18,556 bases of DNA from DATKDU01 sp035512595 (GTDB lineage: Bacteria; Planctomycetota; Planctomycetia; Pirellulales; Pirellulaceae), in the NCBI GenBank assembly GCA_035512595.1, contig DATKDU010000198.1, positions 1 to 18,556 of the forward strand, written 5' to 3'. How positions within the stretch are numbered: the stretch's first letter is position 1; every line of letters begins with the position of its first letter. Made by a program: the position numbers and the translations under genes. A model generated the notes under the pieces. It saw only the letters and a program-made list of their open reading frames with translations. It was not told the DNA's origin and did not search any database. This document shows, piece after piece, positions 1 through 7,342 of the stretch.

Positions 1-1058
1 AGGCGGTGATCAAGGCGGCGGAGAAGGCCTTTTCGTTCGGCGCGCCCACGCCAACCGAGAACGAATTGGCCGAGTTGATCGTCGATGCGATCCCAAGCGT
101 CGAAATGGTGCGGCTAGTAAACAGCGGCACTGAGGCCACAATGAGCGCCATCCGCCTGGCCCGCGGTTTCACCGGCCGCGAGGGAATCATCAAATTCGCC
201 GGCAATTACCACGGCCACGTCGATAGCCTGCTGGTGGCGGCGGGAAGTTCGGCCGCGACGCTTGGCGTCCCTAATTCTCCCGGCGTGACCGCCGGCACGA
301 CCAAAGACACGCTCATCTGCCAGTACAACGACGTGGCGGGGCTGGAAGCCGCATTCGCCCAGCACGGCAGCCGCATCGCTGGCGTGATCTTCGAGCCGAT
401 CGTCGGCAACATGGGGTGCATCGTGCCGACTCCCGAGTTTCTGACCGCACTGCGATCGCTGACGATCAAGCATGGCGCGCTTTTGATCTGCGACGAAGTG
501 ATGACCGGCTTCCGTGTCGCCTACGGCGGTGCGCAGCAGCTTCTCCATATCGAGCCCGACATCACGACGCTCGGTAAAATCGTCGGCGGCGGAATGCCGA
601 TCGGGGCTTATGGAGGCCGGCGGGAGATCATGCAGCACGTGCTGCCCGCCGGCAAAGTCTTTCAGGCCGGCACCCTCAGCGGCAATCCGATCGCCTGTGC
701 CGCCGGCATTGCCACGCTCAATGAACTGAAAGAGCATCCGCCTTACGAGCGGCTGGAGCAGCTCAGCGATCGGCTCGGTCAGGGGCTGGTCAGCGCGGCA
801 GCAGAAGCCGGCGTGCCGCACTCGCTCACCCGCGTGGGGAGCATGCTCACGCTCTTCTTCGCCACGCCCGCCCCCCACGACTGGCCCTCCGCCAGCCAGT
901 GTGATACGGCCCGCTTCGCCCGCTACTTCTGGGGGCTGGCCGACCGCGGCATTTATATGCCGTGCAGCCAGTTCGAAGCCCTGTTCGTCTCGGCGGCACA
1001 TACGGAGGATGACATTGACACGACCATTGCCGCCGCGGCTGCCGCACTGAAAACCTGA
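1..1058 (+). CDS. hemL: glutamate-1-semialdehyde 2,1-aminomutase, 5' end cut off by the window
   Basis: This PLP enzyme isomerises glutamate-1-semialdehyde to 5-aminolevulinate in the cytoplasmic C5 route to tetrapyrroles. The open frame runs to the left edge (in-frame codons from position 3), and the GTG at 6 is internal, not the start. About 75-80 N-terminal residues of the usual roughly 430 are missing. Visible signatures, numbered from codon 6, are SFGAPT near residue 10, VNSGTEATMSAIRLARG near 38, the cofactor-phosphate region GNYHGHVDSLLVAAGS, CDEVMTGFRVAYGG, and the Schiff-base lysine in TTLGKIVGGG at K191. The C terminus ends normally at a TGA. The 145 bases to ftsH show no clear terminator. 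The family call is very secure because class III aminotransferase relatives lack this combination of motifs. Confidence 0.97.
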   Translation, partial: AVIKAAEKAFSFGAPTPTENELAELIVDAIPSVEMVRLVNSGTEATMSAIRLARGFTGREGIIKFAGNYHGHVDSLLVAAGSSAATLGVPNSPGVTAGTTKDTLICQYNDVAGLEAAFAQHGSRIAGVIFEPIVGNMGCIVPTPEFLTALRSLTIKHGALLICDEVMTGFRVAYGGAQQLLHIEPDITTLGKIVGGGMPIGAYGGRREIMQHVLPAGKVFQAGTLSGNPIACAAGIATLNELKEHPPYERLEQLSDRLGQGLVSAAAEAGVPHSLTRVGSMLTLFFATPAPHDWPSASQCDTARFARYFWGLADRGIYMPCSQFEALFVSAAHTEDDIDTTIAAAAAALKT

Positions 1059-1203
1059 TTGGCCGCCGCCGTCATAACCGGCGCGATCCGCCGGAACGCT
1101 CTGGGAAGGTCCCTCTCTGCCGGCGTCCACACTGCCCAAATTGCAGGCCGCGGGATAAGATGAAACAGGAGAAGGGTTTCCGACGTTACACGGGACGAGT
1201 GGA

Positions 1204-3237
1204 ATGCCGCAAGACAAACCTGAACCGGACGACCTGTCGGACGAGCAGCCGAGCAAGCCGTCCCCCCGCCTGGCAGCGACGAGCTGGCTGATTCCGGTCC
1301 TCATCGCGATGCTGATTGTGTCGCTGTTCTGGCTGAACAGCGGGCCTACGCGGACGGAAATCCGCTACGACTTTTTCCTCGAGCAGTTGCGCCAGGGGAA
1401 CGTCGATGCCCTGGAGACCGGCCTCCAGGAGGCAATCGGCACGTTCAAAACCGCGCCCGACCTGTCCGCGACGATCGTGAACGGGAAGGCGGTCCCTGCC
1501 GAAAAGGGGCCCGACGGCAAACCGAAGAAAGCCAACACGGCATTCCGAGTCCACCTCCCCGATCCCGATTCAGCGGCGGCGGCGGAGATGGAATCGATCC
1601 TGAACCAATTGCAGGTTCAGGGGAAGGCCGTCCCGCGCAAGATCGCTCCCACCTACGACCTGGTGATGCCGACGCTCATCGGCACGACGCTGATCACGGT
1701 GGCGCTGTTTGTCTTCTTCTGGCTGTGGCTGCGGCGGACGCAGAACCAGATGATGGGGGGGGGCTTCCTGTCGGGATTCACCCGCAGCCCAGCCAAGCGA
1801 TACGAAGCGTCGCGACAAGCCATTACGTTTCAGGACGTGGCCGGGCTGGAAGGGGTCAAAGCAGACCTGCAAGAGATCGTCGAGTTTCTCAAAAGTCCCA
1901 AGAAATTCCAAAAGCTCGGCGGCCGCGTCCCCAAGGGAGTGCTGCTGATGGGACCGCCGGGAACGGGCAAGACGCTGCTGGCGCGGGCGATTGCCGGCGA
2001 GGCGGGGGTGCCGTTCTTCTCGGTCAACGGCTCGGAGTTCATCCAGATGTTCGTCGGCGTCGGAGCCAGCCGCGTTCGCGACTTGTTTCGCGTGGCGAAG
2101 GAAGCCTCGCCCGCGATTATTTTTATCGACGAGATCGATGCCGTCGGCCGCCAGCGCGGGGCGGGGCTGGGCGGCGGGCACGACGAGCGGGAGCAGACCC
2201 TCAACCAGATCCTCAGCGAAATGGACGGTTTCTCGCAGACCGATTTCGTGATCGTCGTCGCGGCCACCAACCGCCCCGACGTGCTCGACCCGGCCCTGCT
2301 GCGTCCCGGCCGCTTCGACCGGCACATCACCGTCGGCCGCCCGACGCAAAAGGGGCGGGTCGAAATCTTCAAGGTTCATACCCGCGATGTGCCGCTGTCG
2401 GACGACGTCAATCTCGACACGCTGGGCTCGGCGACGATTGGCCTGACCGGCGCCGACATCCGCAACATCGTCAATGAAGCCGCCTTGTGGGCCGCGCGGC
2501 ACGACAAGTCGGTCGTCGAGATGGAGGATTTCGAGTACGCCCGCGACAAGGTGCTCATGGGCCCCAAGCGGGAAGAAGTCCTCATGGCGAAGGAAAAGGA
2601 AAAGACCGCCTACCACGAAGCGGGGCACACGATCCTGGCCTGGACGCTCCCCGGCGCACATCGCGTCCACAAGGTGACGATCGTTCCCCGCGGCCGCTCG
2701 CTGGGAAGCACGCAGACGATGCCCTCGGAAGACCGCCTGAGCATGGCGGAGTCGGAACTGCGCGACCATCTGGCGGTGCTGCTGGGCGGCCGAGCGGCCG
2801 AGCGGTTGGTCTATGACGAAACAACGGTTGGCGCGGAGAACGATCTGGAGCGGGCGACCGGCCTGGCCAGGCGAATGGTGATGAACTGGGGGATGAGCGA
2901 TAAGCTCGGGCCCGTCAGCTACAAGATGGCCGACGACGATCCGTTCTTGGGACGCGAGATGCACCAGCAGCGGCAGTTCAGCGAGCACACCATGGAGATG
3001 ATCGACGGCGAAGTCTCCCGCATCCTCCGCGAGGGGTCCGAGCGGGCAACGCAACTGCTTTCCGACGGGCGCGACAAGCTGGATGCGTTGGCCCGCGCGC
3101 TGTTGGAAAAAGAAGAGCTTGGCGATGAGGAAATTGCCGCCGTCCTCGGTCCCAGCGTCCACCCTGCGCCGACCACCCACGCTTCCAAAGTCGAAGGCTT
3201 GTCGCATGCGAACGCGGCGAAGGTAGCGGCAAGGTGA
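1204..3237 (+). CDS. ftsH: ATP-dependent zinc metalloprotease FtsH
   Basis: This membrane-anchored AAA+ protease (677 aa) extracts and degrades membrane and short-lived soluble proteins, working as a hexamer in the inner membrane. In order it shows TM1 (about residues 28-45), a periplasmic segment to about 155, TM2 (157-177), Walker A GPPGTGKT at 250-257, Walker B IIFIDE at 305-310, and the second region of homology with LLRPGRFDRH. The zinc site is HEAGH at 471-475 (H471, E472, H475), with the third ligand D547 in GAENDLERAT. Length is normal for the family. The ATG at 1204 is the first in-frame start after a stop. No good Shine-Dalgarno lies close by, and the AGGAGAAGG at 1167-1175 is too far upstream. 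The stop codon abuts a repeat that fills the gap to rsgA. Planctomycetes often have several FtsH copies, so its specific role is open. Confidence 0.97.
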   Translation: MPQDKPEPDDLSDEQPSKPSPRLAATSWLIPVLIAMLIVSLFWLNSGPTRTEIRYDFFLEQLRQGNVDALETGLQEAIGTFKTAPDLSATIVNGKAVPAEKGPDGKPKKANTAFRVHLPDPDSAAAAEMESILNQLQVQGKAVPRKIAPTYDLVMPTLIGTTLITVALFVFFWLWLRRTQNQMMGGGFLSGFTRSPAKRYEASRQAITFQDVAGLEGVKADLQEIVEFLKSPKKFQKLGGRVPKGVLLMGPPGTGKTLLARAIAGEAGVPFFSVNGSEFIQMFVGVGASRVRDLFRVAKEASPAIIFIDEIDAVGRQRGAGLGGGHDEREQTLNQILSEMDGFSQTDFVIVVAATNRPDVLDPALLRPGRFDRHITVGRPTQKGRVEIFKVHTRDVPLSDDVNLDTLGSATIGLTGADIRNIVNEAALWAARHDKSVVEMEDFEYARDKVLMGPKREEVLMAKEKEKTAYHEAGHTILAWTLPGAHRVHKVTIVPRGRSLGSTQTMPSEDRLSMAESELRDHLAVLLGGRAAERLVYDETTVGAENDLERATGLARRMVMNWGMSDKLGPVSYKMADDDPFLGREMHQQRQFSEHTMEMIDGEVSRILREGSERATQLLSDGRDKLDALARALLEKEELGDEEIAAVLGPSVHPAPTTHASKVEGLSHANAAKVAAR

Positions 3238-3312
3238 TTGCGGATTGCGGATTGCAGATTGTGGATTTGAGACGATCGCAATCCGCAATCCGCAATCTGC
3301 AATCCGCAATCC
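3236..3312. repeat. inverted arms of GATTGCG heptamers between ftsH and rsgA (family A)
   Basis: The left arm (3236-3267) is four copies of GATTGCG or one-base variants plus a partial copy. The right arm (3277-3312) is the complementary array of CGCAATC units. The arms can pair over about 30 bases around a short spacer. The element begins inside the ftsH stop codon and ends three bases before the rsgA ATG, so it makes up the whole intergenic region. A shorter relative occurs at 13207-13245. Confidence 0.9.
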
Positions 3313-3315
3313 AAC

Positions 3316-4443
3316 ATGTGCGCCAAACGCAAAATTCGCGCGGACTTTCGCAAGAAGCACCAGGGGCGCGCGCGGCAGCGGGATCTCACCCGCGAGTTTC
3401 ACCGCGACGAGGATGTCGGGGATCGAATTGCCAAAAGCGAGCGCGTCAGCGGCAAAGGAGACCTGACCAGGAAGCGGACGATCATCGGTCACGATGCGGA
3501 CGAAGGCCAGGGAGGCTCGTTCGCCGTCCCCGCGCTGCCAGCGGGAATGAAGCGGGGGACTATCCTCGCGATGCACGGGCTCACCTGCCAGGTCCGCGCC
3601 GATGACGGGACGATTATCAACTGCGCCGTCCGCGGCGTCCTTAAGGACCTGAGCACGGACCAGCGGCACGTGATTGCCGCCGGCGACGTCGTCCAATTCC
3701 GTCCGGAAGGGGACCACGATGGAATGATCGAGCGGATCGAGCCCCGTCGCAGCGTCCTCTGCCGCACCAGCAAAGGGCGGCAGCAGGTGCTGGTGGCGAA
3801 CGTCGATCAGGTGTTGATCGTGTCGAGTGCCGCGGAACCGACCCTCAAGCCGAACCTCATTGACCGCTTGCTGGTCGAAGCCGAACGCGTGCGGCTCAAG
3901 CCGATCATTTGCATCAACAAGATCGATCTGATCGATCCGGCAGACCTGATGCCGCTGGCGGGCGTTTACGGTCAGATGGGTTACGAAGTGCTGCTCCTTT
4001 CAGCGAAAGCGGGCATTGGCATCGAGCGGCTGCGGATCGCGGTGGCCGGCAAGTCGAGCGTCGTCGCCGGCCAAAGCGGCGTCGGCAAGTCGTCGCTTCT
4101 TAATTCCATCGAACCCCAGTTGGCGCTGAAGGTCGGCGAGGTCAGTGCCGAGAACCAAAAGGGAAAGCACACCACCACCTCGGCGCGGCTGATCCCGCTG
4201 GCCCGCGGCGGCTACGTTGTAGACACCCCCGGCATTCGCCAGTTTCAGCTATGGGACGTGATTCCCGAAGAAGTTTCCGGCTACTATCGCGACATCCGCC
4301 CGTACATCAGCCGGTGCCGTTTTCCCGACTGCACGCATCAGCACGAAGCGGACTGCGCCGTGAAGGACGCCGTCGCCGACGGCCGCCTCGATGCGCGGAG
4401 GTACGAGAGTTATTGTCACTTGTTTGCAGGTGACGAGGCATAA
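3316..4443 (+). CDS. rsgA: small ribosomal subunit biogenesis GTPase RsgA
   Basis: RsgA is a circularly permuted GTPase (375 aa) that checks late maturation of the 30S subunit. The sequence shows the permuted motif order: G4 NKID at 201-204, a G5-like LLSAKAG, then G1 GQSGVGKS at 252-259, a G2-like HTTTSARL, and G3 DTPG at 303-306. An OB-fold region precedes these at about residues 75-140. The C-terminal zinc site is C334, C339, H341, C347 in the usual CxxxxCxHxxxxxC spacing. The basic N-terminal tail (KRKIRADFRKKHQGR) supports the ATG at 3316. Family A repeat lies directly upstream, so no conventional Shine-Dalgarno is present. Initiation may depend on coupling to ftsH or on an SD-independent mode (inference). 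Confidence 0.95.
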   Translation: MCAKRKIRADFRKKHQGRARQRDLTREFHRDEDVGDRIAKSERVSGKGDLTRKRTIIGHDADEGQGGSFAVPALPAGMKRGTILAMHGLTCQVRADDGTIINCAVRGVLKDLSTDQRHVIAAGDVVQFRPEGDHDGMIERIEPRRSVLCRTSKGRQQVLVANVDQVLIVSSAAEPTLKPNLIDRLLVEAERVRLKPIICINKIDLIDPADLMPLAGVYGQMGYEVLLLSAKAGIGIERLRIAVAGKSSVVAGQSGVGKSSLLNSIEPQLALKVGEVSAENQKGKHTTTSARLIPLARGGYVVDTPGIRQFQLWDVIPEEVSGYYRDIRPYISRCRFPDCTHQHEADCAVKDAVADGRLDARRYESYCHLFAGDEA

Positions 4444-4591
4444 CGAAGCACGAAAACCGAAGCTCGAAATACGAAACAAATCCGAAATCGGAAATTCAAA
4501 TGTCCGAAACTAGCTCGGCTGCCGCGTTTTGAGAGTTCGAGCTTCGTATTTCGAATTTGTTTCGGATTTCGACATTCGTATTTCGGATTTT
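4443..4591. repeat. imperfect inverted repeat of TTCGTATTTCG/TCCGAAAT units between rsgA and nifS (family B)
   Basis: The left arm (about 4443-4510) is built from units such as AGCTCGAAATACGAA and ACAAATCCGAAAT. The right arm (about 4533-4591) contains their complements, for example GAGCTTCGTATTTCG and TTTGTTTCGGATTTCG, with some units in swapped order. It is AT-rich and purine/pyrimidine-biased, unlike the flanking genes. The right arm has an open frame that joins the downstream gene and would add spurious N-terminal residues reading SYFEFVSDFDIRISDF. Confidence 0.85.
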
Positions 4592-4612
4592 GCCCGCCCC
4601 CAGGCGCCGCCG

Positions 4613-5884
4613 ATGAACGTCCCGATCTACATGGACAACCACGCCACCACGCGCGTCGATCCGCGCGTGCTGGAGGCGATGTTGCCGTATTTCACCGAGA
4701 CGTTCGGCAATGCCGGCAGCATCAGCCATAGCTTCGGCCAGGACGCCAAGCGGGCGGTTGATGCGGCGCGGGAATCGATTGCCGCGGCATTGAACGCATC
4801 GCCGCGCGAGATCGTCTTCACCAGCGGCGCGACGGAGAGCAACAACCTGGCGATCCGCGGGCTGGCCGATCGGGCAAGTAGGTCCCGCCTGCCGGGCGGG
4901 ACCAGCGTCGGGTTGTCGCCGAGTTCAGGTCCCGCTCGGCAAGCGGGACCTACTGCGCGGAACCATCTGGTCAGCGTCGCCACCGAACACAAGGCGATTC
5001 TCGACCCGCTCCGTCGGCTCGCTCGCCGCGGTTTCGAGGTGTCGCTGCTGCCCGTCGAGCAAGCAGGTAGCCCCCGTGCCGGTTGGCTGGCGTCCGAGAA
5101 AGTCGCCGAGTCGATCCGTGACGACACGCTGCTGGTGAGCGTGATGCTGGCAAACAACGAGATCGGGATCATACAGCCGATTGCTGAGATCGCAGCCATC
5201 TGTCGCCAGCGGGGAGTGCCGCTGCACTGCGACGCGACACAAGGGGTCGGCAAGATTCCGGTCGATGTCGAGGCGCTCGGCATCGACCTGATGAGCTTTT
5301 CGGCACACAAGATCTACGGCCCCAAAGGGATCGGCGGGCTGTACGTTCGGCGGCAGGGCGGAGGCCTTCGCCTCGAACCGCTGATCGACGGCGGCGGCCA
5401 GGAAGGGGGACTGCGCAGCGGGACGCTGAACGTTCCCGGCATCGTGGGATTCGCCAAGGCCGTGGAGCTATGCGTCGCCGAAATGGCGAGCGAATCGCCG
5501 CGGCTGGCGGAACTGCGACAAAAGTTATGGGACGGGCTACGCGCGGAAGTGCCGGAGGTCCTGTTGAACGGCCCACGATGGAGCGATTCCGGGCCGTCCC
5601 TGCGATTGGCCGGTAACCTGAACTGTGCCTTTCAGTTCGTAGATGGCGAAGCGCTGATGATGAACATGAAGGACGTGGCCGTTTCCAGCGGCAGCGCCTG
5701 CACCAGCGCCAACCCGGAGCCGAGCCACGTCCTGCGGGCGCTGGGTCTGTCGGACGATCTGGTCCGCTCCAGCCTGCGGTTCGGCCTGGGGCGGTTCAAC
5801 ACGGCGGCGGAGGTCGATTTTACGATACAAGCCGTGTCCAAGACGGTCCGGCGGCTGCGGGAGTTGAGTGGCGCGGCGAAATGA
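4613..5884 (+). CDS. cysteine desulfurase, NifS/IscS type
   Basis: This PLP enzyme (423 aa from this start) takes sulfur from cysteine as a persulfide for Fe-S clusters and other thio-cofactors. It opens with the family hallmark MDNHATTRVDP, which supports ATG 4613 over the longer frame that runs back into repeat B. Other marks are TSGATESNNLAIRG, ATEHKAILDP, the PLP lysine K233 in SFSAHKIYGPKG, and the flexible-loop catalytic Cys C363 in SSGSACTSANPEPSHVL. It has the longer group I (IscS/NifS) loop. Residues 89-114 are an in-frame insertion made entirely by a double-palindrome repeat, in the loop between the SGATESNN helix and ATEHK where homologues are short. The Fe-S carrier gene at 6767 lies one toxin-antitoxin pair downstream, consistent with an Fe-S role. 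Choosing among iscS, nifS and csd by sequence alone is not safe. Confidence 0.93.
   Translation: MNVPIYMDNHATTRVDPRVLEAMLPYFTETFGNAGSISHSFGQDAKRAVDAARESIAAALNASPREIVFTSGATESNNLAIRGLADRASRSRLPGGTSVGLSPSSGPARQAGPTARNHLVSVATEHKAILDPLRRLARRGFEVSLLPVEQAGSPRAGWLASEKVAESIRDDTLLVSVMLANNEIGIIQPIAEIAAICRQRGVPLHCDATQGVGKIPVDVEALGIDLMSFSAHKIYGPKGIGGLYVRRQGGGLRLEPLIDGGGQEGGLRSGTLNVPGIVGFAKAVELCVAEMASESPRLAELRQKLWDGLRAEVPEVLLNGPRWSDSGPSLRLAGNLNCAFQFVDGEALMMNMKDVAVSSGSACTSANPEPSHVLRALGLSDDLVRSSLRFGLGRFNTAAEVDFTIQAVSKTVRRLRELSGAAK
4877..4954. repeat. double-palindrome element inserted in frame in the cysteine desulfurase gene (family E)
   Basis: Two perfect hairpins face each other. Hairpin 1 (4881-4903) is GGTCCCGCC, loop TGCCG, GGCGGGACC. 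Hairpin 2 (4927-4951) is AGGTCCCGCT, loop CGGCA, AGCGGGACCT. The outer ends AGTAGGTCCCGC (4877-4888) and GCGGGACCTACT (4943-4954) are also exact reverse complements. The loops are reverse complements of each other, so the element is an inverted pair of one palindrome around a 23-base spacer. It is 78 bases, exactly 26 codons, and encodes residues 89-114, with ends reading SRLPGGT and GPARQAGPT. A second copy is at 11267-11345. Confidence 0.92.
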
Positions 5885-5969
5885 CTCGCCATCGCCGCGA
5901 CTGCGGTTTGCGTGATCCTAAAACCCGCCGTAGAATCTCCCAGAATCATTACGCAAGTGAGCACAATCT

Positions 5970-6188
5970 ATGATCCCCCCCAACCTGGAAAAACGCGTCC
6001 AGACCCTAGAGGCACAGGTCGCCGAATTGCGCGCCGAGCGGTCCGGCCAGCCCAAAAACTGGCGTGCTGCTGTGGCCAAGTACGCTGGCGACGGTGATCT
6101 CCAAAGCATTTTTGCGGAGGCATTGAAGTTGCGCGAGGCCGACCGGAAGCGCGCTCGGCAGCGGCCCACCCGCAGGAAGTCGCGATGA
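5970..6188 (+). CDS. putative coiled-coil antitoxin paired with a PIN toxin
   Basis: This is a small charged protein of 72 aa. Residues 5-26 (LEKRVQTLEAQVAELRAER) have heptad spacing typical of a short coiled coil. The middle contains W31 and a DLQSIFAEALKLREAD segment that could be a helix, and the C terminus is strongly basic. Its stop codon overlaps the start of the PIN-domain gene (ATGA, 6185-6188), the usual translational coupling of antitoxin and toxin. Inference from position and size: it neutralises the downstream toxin and may autoregulate the pair. No named DNA-binding fold such as RHH or AbrB is evident by eye, so the antitoxin call rests mainly on context. No strong Shine-Dalgarno precedes the ATG. 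Confidence 0.7.
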   Translation: MIPPNLEKRVQTLEAQVAELRAERSGQPKNWRAAVAKYAGDGDLQSIFAEALKLREADRKRARQRPTRRKSR

Positions 6189-6613
6189 TCGTGCTCGATA
6201 CTGATCATGTGTCGGCGTTGGTCGATCACCGGCAGACGCTGGGCGTCGCTTTGGAACATCGGCTGGCCGATTCGCCCGATATGGTTTCCATTCCGATCAT
6301 CGCAGTGGAAGAACAGTTGCGCGGCTGGCTTGCACAAATCCGCCGGAAGCACGACCCCTACGACCAAATCGTGCCTTACTTGCGGCTTTCCAAGCTTGTC
6401 GATTTCCTGCAAGCATGGAATATCGTCGGATGGAACGAACTTGCGGCGGACGAATTCGTGGACCTGCGAAAGCAGCGAATCCGCATCGGAACGCAGGATC
6501 TCAAGGTTGCCGCGATCGCGAAGGCTAATGACGCCTTGCTACTATCCGCCAATCTACGTGACTTCGAGCAAGTGCCAGGGCTGCGGGTCGAGGACTGGCT
6601 GCACGGGAAATAG
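6185..6613 (+). CDS. PIN-domain ribonuclease toxin, VapC-like
   Basis: This 142-aa protein has a PIN fold with all expected acidic positions: D5 in MIVLDTDHVSAL, E42 in IIAVEEQLRGW, D105 in IGTQDLKVAAIA, and D126 in SANLRDFEQVPGL. PIN proteins of this type are metal-dependent RNases, and in VapBC-type modules they cut tRNA or rRNA when the antitoxin is lost. It is translationally coupled to the preceding coiled-coil protein through ATGA. The pair sits between the cysteine desulfurase and the Fe-S carrier gene, so it may be a later insertion into an Fe-S gene cluster (inference). The RNA target cannot be told from sequence. Confidence 0.87.
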   Translation: MIVLDTDHVSALVDHRQTLGVALEHRLADSPDMVSIPIIAVEEQLRGWLAQIRRKHDPYDQIVPYLRLSKLVDFLQAWNIVGWNELAADEFVDLRKQRIRIGTQDLKVAAIAKANDALLLSANLRDFEQVPGLRVEDWLHGK

Positions 6614-6766
6614 GCCCCGGCACCGTCCTCACTGCAAAGCTTGTCCGCCGTTGGCCCTTGGGGATAACCCCGCTTTGCCCGATTTGCACCTTTCCGAACC
6701 ATCATTCGGACGATATATTTAAGACATACAAGCCTGTCAAAAAGGTTCTTCAGGAGACCCTCGACC

Positions 6767-7099
6767 ATGTCGATCGCGATGACCGAAGCGGCTGCCCGCG
6801 AAGTGCAGAAGTACAAGGAATCGGTGAGTGCCGGGCCGGAGTCTTTTCTCCGCGTGCGGCTGGTGGCTGGCGGGTGCAGCGGCCACTCCAGCAAGCTGAC
6901 CATCGAGAAGGACTACGACGAGTCCAAGGACAGCAAGTTCAACTATCACGGCGTGGACGTCGTGGTGGATAAGAAGAGCGAGCTGTACCTCGATGGCGCT
7001 ACCCTCGACTTCATCGACGGCCTGGAGCAGCGGGGCTTCCACCTCGATATTCCAATGGCCAAAAAGTCGTGCGGCTGCGGCACCTCGTACCAGTTCTAG
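6767..7099 (+). CDS. A-type iron-sulfur carrier protein (HesB/IscA/ErpA family)
   Basis: This 110-aa protein belongs to the HesB/IscA family, which receives Fe-S clusters from the scaffold and delivers them to target apoproteins. The three conserved cluster ligands are visible: C37 in VAGGCSGH, and C102 and C104 in the C-terminal KKSCGCGTSYQF. Length matches the family (about 105-120). The ATG at 6767 is backed by AGGAG at 6752-6756, ten bases upstream. Residues 49-58 (YDESKDSKFN) are a charged loop. A-type proteins cannot be split reliably into IscA, SufA or ErpA here. The nearby cysteine desulfurase at 4613 suggests a dispersed minimal Fe-S assembly locus, with no scaffold gene (IscU/SufU) in the window. 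Confidence 0.93.
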   Translation: MSIAMTEAAAREVQKYKESVSAGPESFLRVRLVAGGCSGHSSKLTIEKDYDESKDSKFNYHGVDVVVDKKSELYLDGATLDFIDGLEQRGFHLDIPMAKKSCGCGTSYQF

Positions 7100-7134
7100 C
7101 GCGACGCCAACTGCGGAATCAGGAACGGTCCCGA

Positions 7135-7207
7135 ATGACCAATGACCAAATCCCAATGACCAATGAAGCACTTGATCATTGGTCATTGGGGCTTGGTCAT
7201 TGGTCAT
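7135..7207. repeat. near-perfect 32-base inverted repeat of ATGACCAAT units (family C)
   Basis: The left arm 7135-7166 and right arm 7176-7207 are reverse complements except for two adjacent bases, separated by a 9-base loop (AGCACTTGA). Each arm is made of repeated ATGACCAA/CCAATGA units. It starts 35 bases after the Fe-S carrier stop codon. As RNA it would fold into a very long hairpin and could mark the 3' end of that transcript, although no U-tract follows directly. Confidence 0.92.
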
Positions 7208-7242
7208 TTGCCCCTTGCGACCCTACCGCAGCCCCTGCATAC

Positions 7243-7270
7243 TGACGGTCGTGTCAACGGGCAACCGTCA
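7243..7270 (+). other. small leader hairpin upstream of galT-like gene
   Basis: TGACGGT (7243-7249) and ACCGTCA (7264-7270) are exact reverse complements around a 14-base loop. It lies 20 bases before the terminator-like hairpin at 7290-7317. The two could form a leader with alternative structures, but no known riboswitch consensus was recognised. It may be a chance palindrome. Confidence 0.35.
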
Positions 7271-7289
7271 TTTACGCGGACTGCCAATC

Positions 7290-7317
7290 GCCCCTGGTTG
7301 ATGCCGGGGGCTTTTTT
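7290..7317 (+). terminator. Rho-independent terminator just upstream of the galT-like start
   Basis: The stem GCCCCTGG (7290-7297) pairs with CCGGGGGC (7304-7311), with one G-U pair and a TTGATG loop, and is followed by six T residues (7312-7317). This is a textbook intrinsic terminator. It ends 25 bases before the ATG at 7343, so it either ends transcription from the Fe-S carrier gene or acts in the leader of the galT-like gene. Confidence 0.8.
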
Positions 7318-7342
7318 ATTGCCGCTCGCCCGCGATCGCCGC

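Noticed and set aside
1160..1300. Short open frame from ATG 1160 overlapping the ftsH start
   Set aside because: It runs out of frame into ftsH, has no Shine-Dalgarno and a composition typical of a shadow frame.
114..1304. Long minus-strand open frame opposite hemL
   Set aside because: It is antisense to a highly conserved enzyme and shows no domain or signal.
3236..3312. CRISPR array
   Set aside because: Units are 7 bases with no spacers and lie in inverted arms, and no cas genes are present.
1570..3717. Long open frame on the minus strand opposite ftsH and rsgA
   Set aside because: It is antisense to two clearly conserved genes, with no recognisable protein features, and reads through the family A repeat. 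It is explained by high GC in the third codon position.
4529..4612. N-terminal extension of the cysteine desulfurase
   Set aside because: The residues are encoded by repeat family B, and the conserved N terminus begins at 4613.
6684..6719. Promoter TTGCAC...TATATT before the Fe-S carrier gene
   Set aside because: The -10-like TATATT is good, but the spacing to TTGCAC is 24 bases, too long for a sigma-70 promoter. A closer -35 box is poor.
7163..7342. N-terminal extension of the galT-like protein
   Set aside because: It crosses the repeat C arm and an intrinsic terminator. Family homology begins at 7343.
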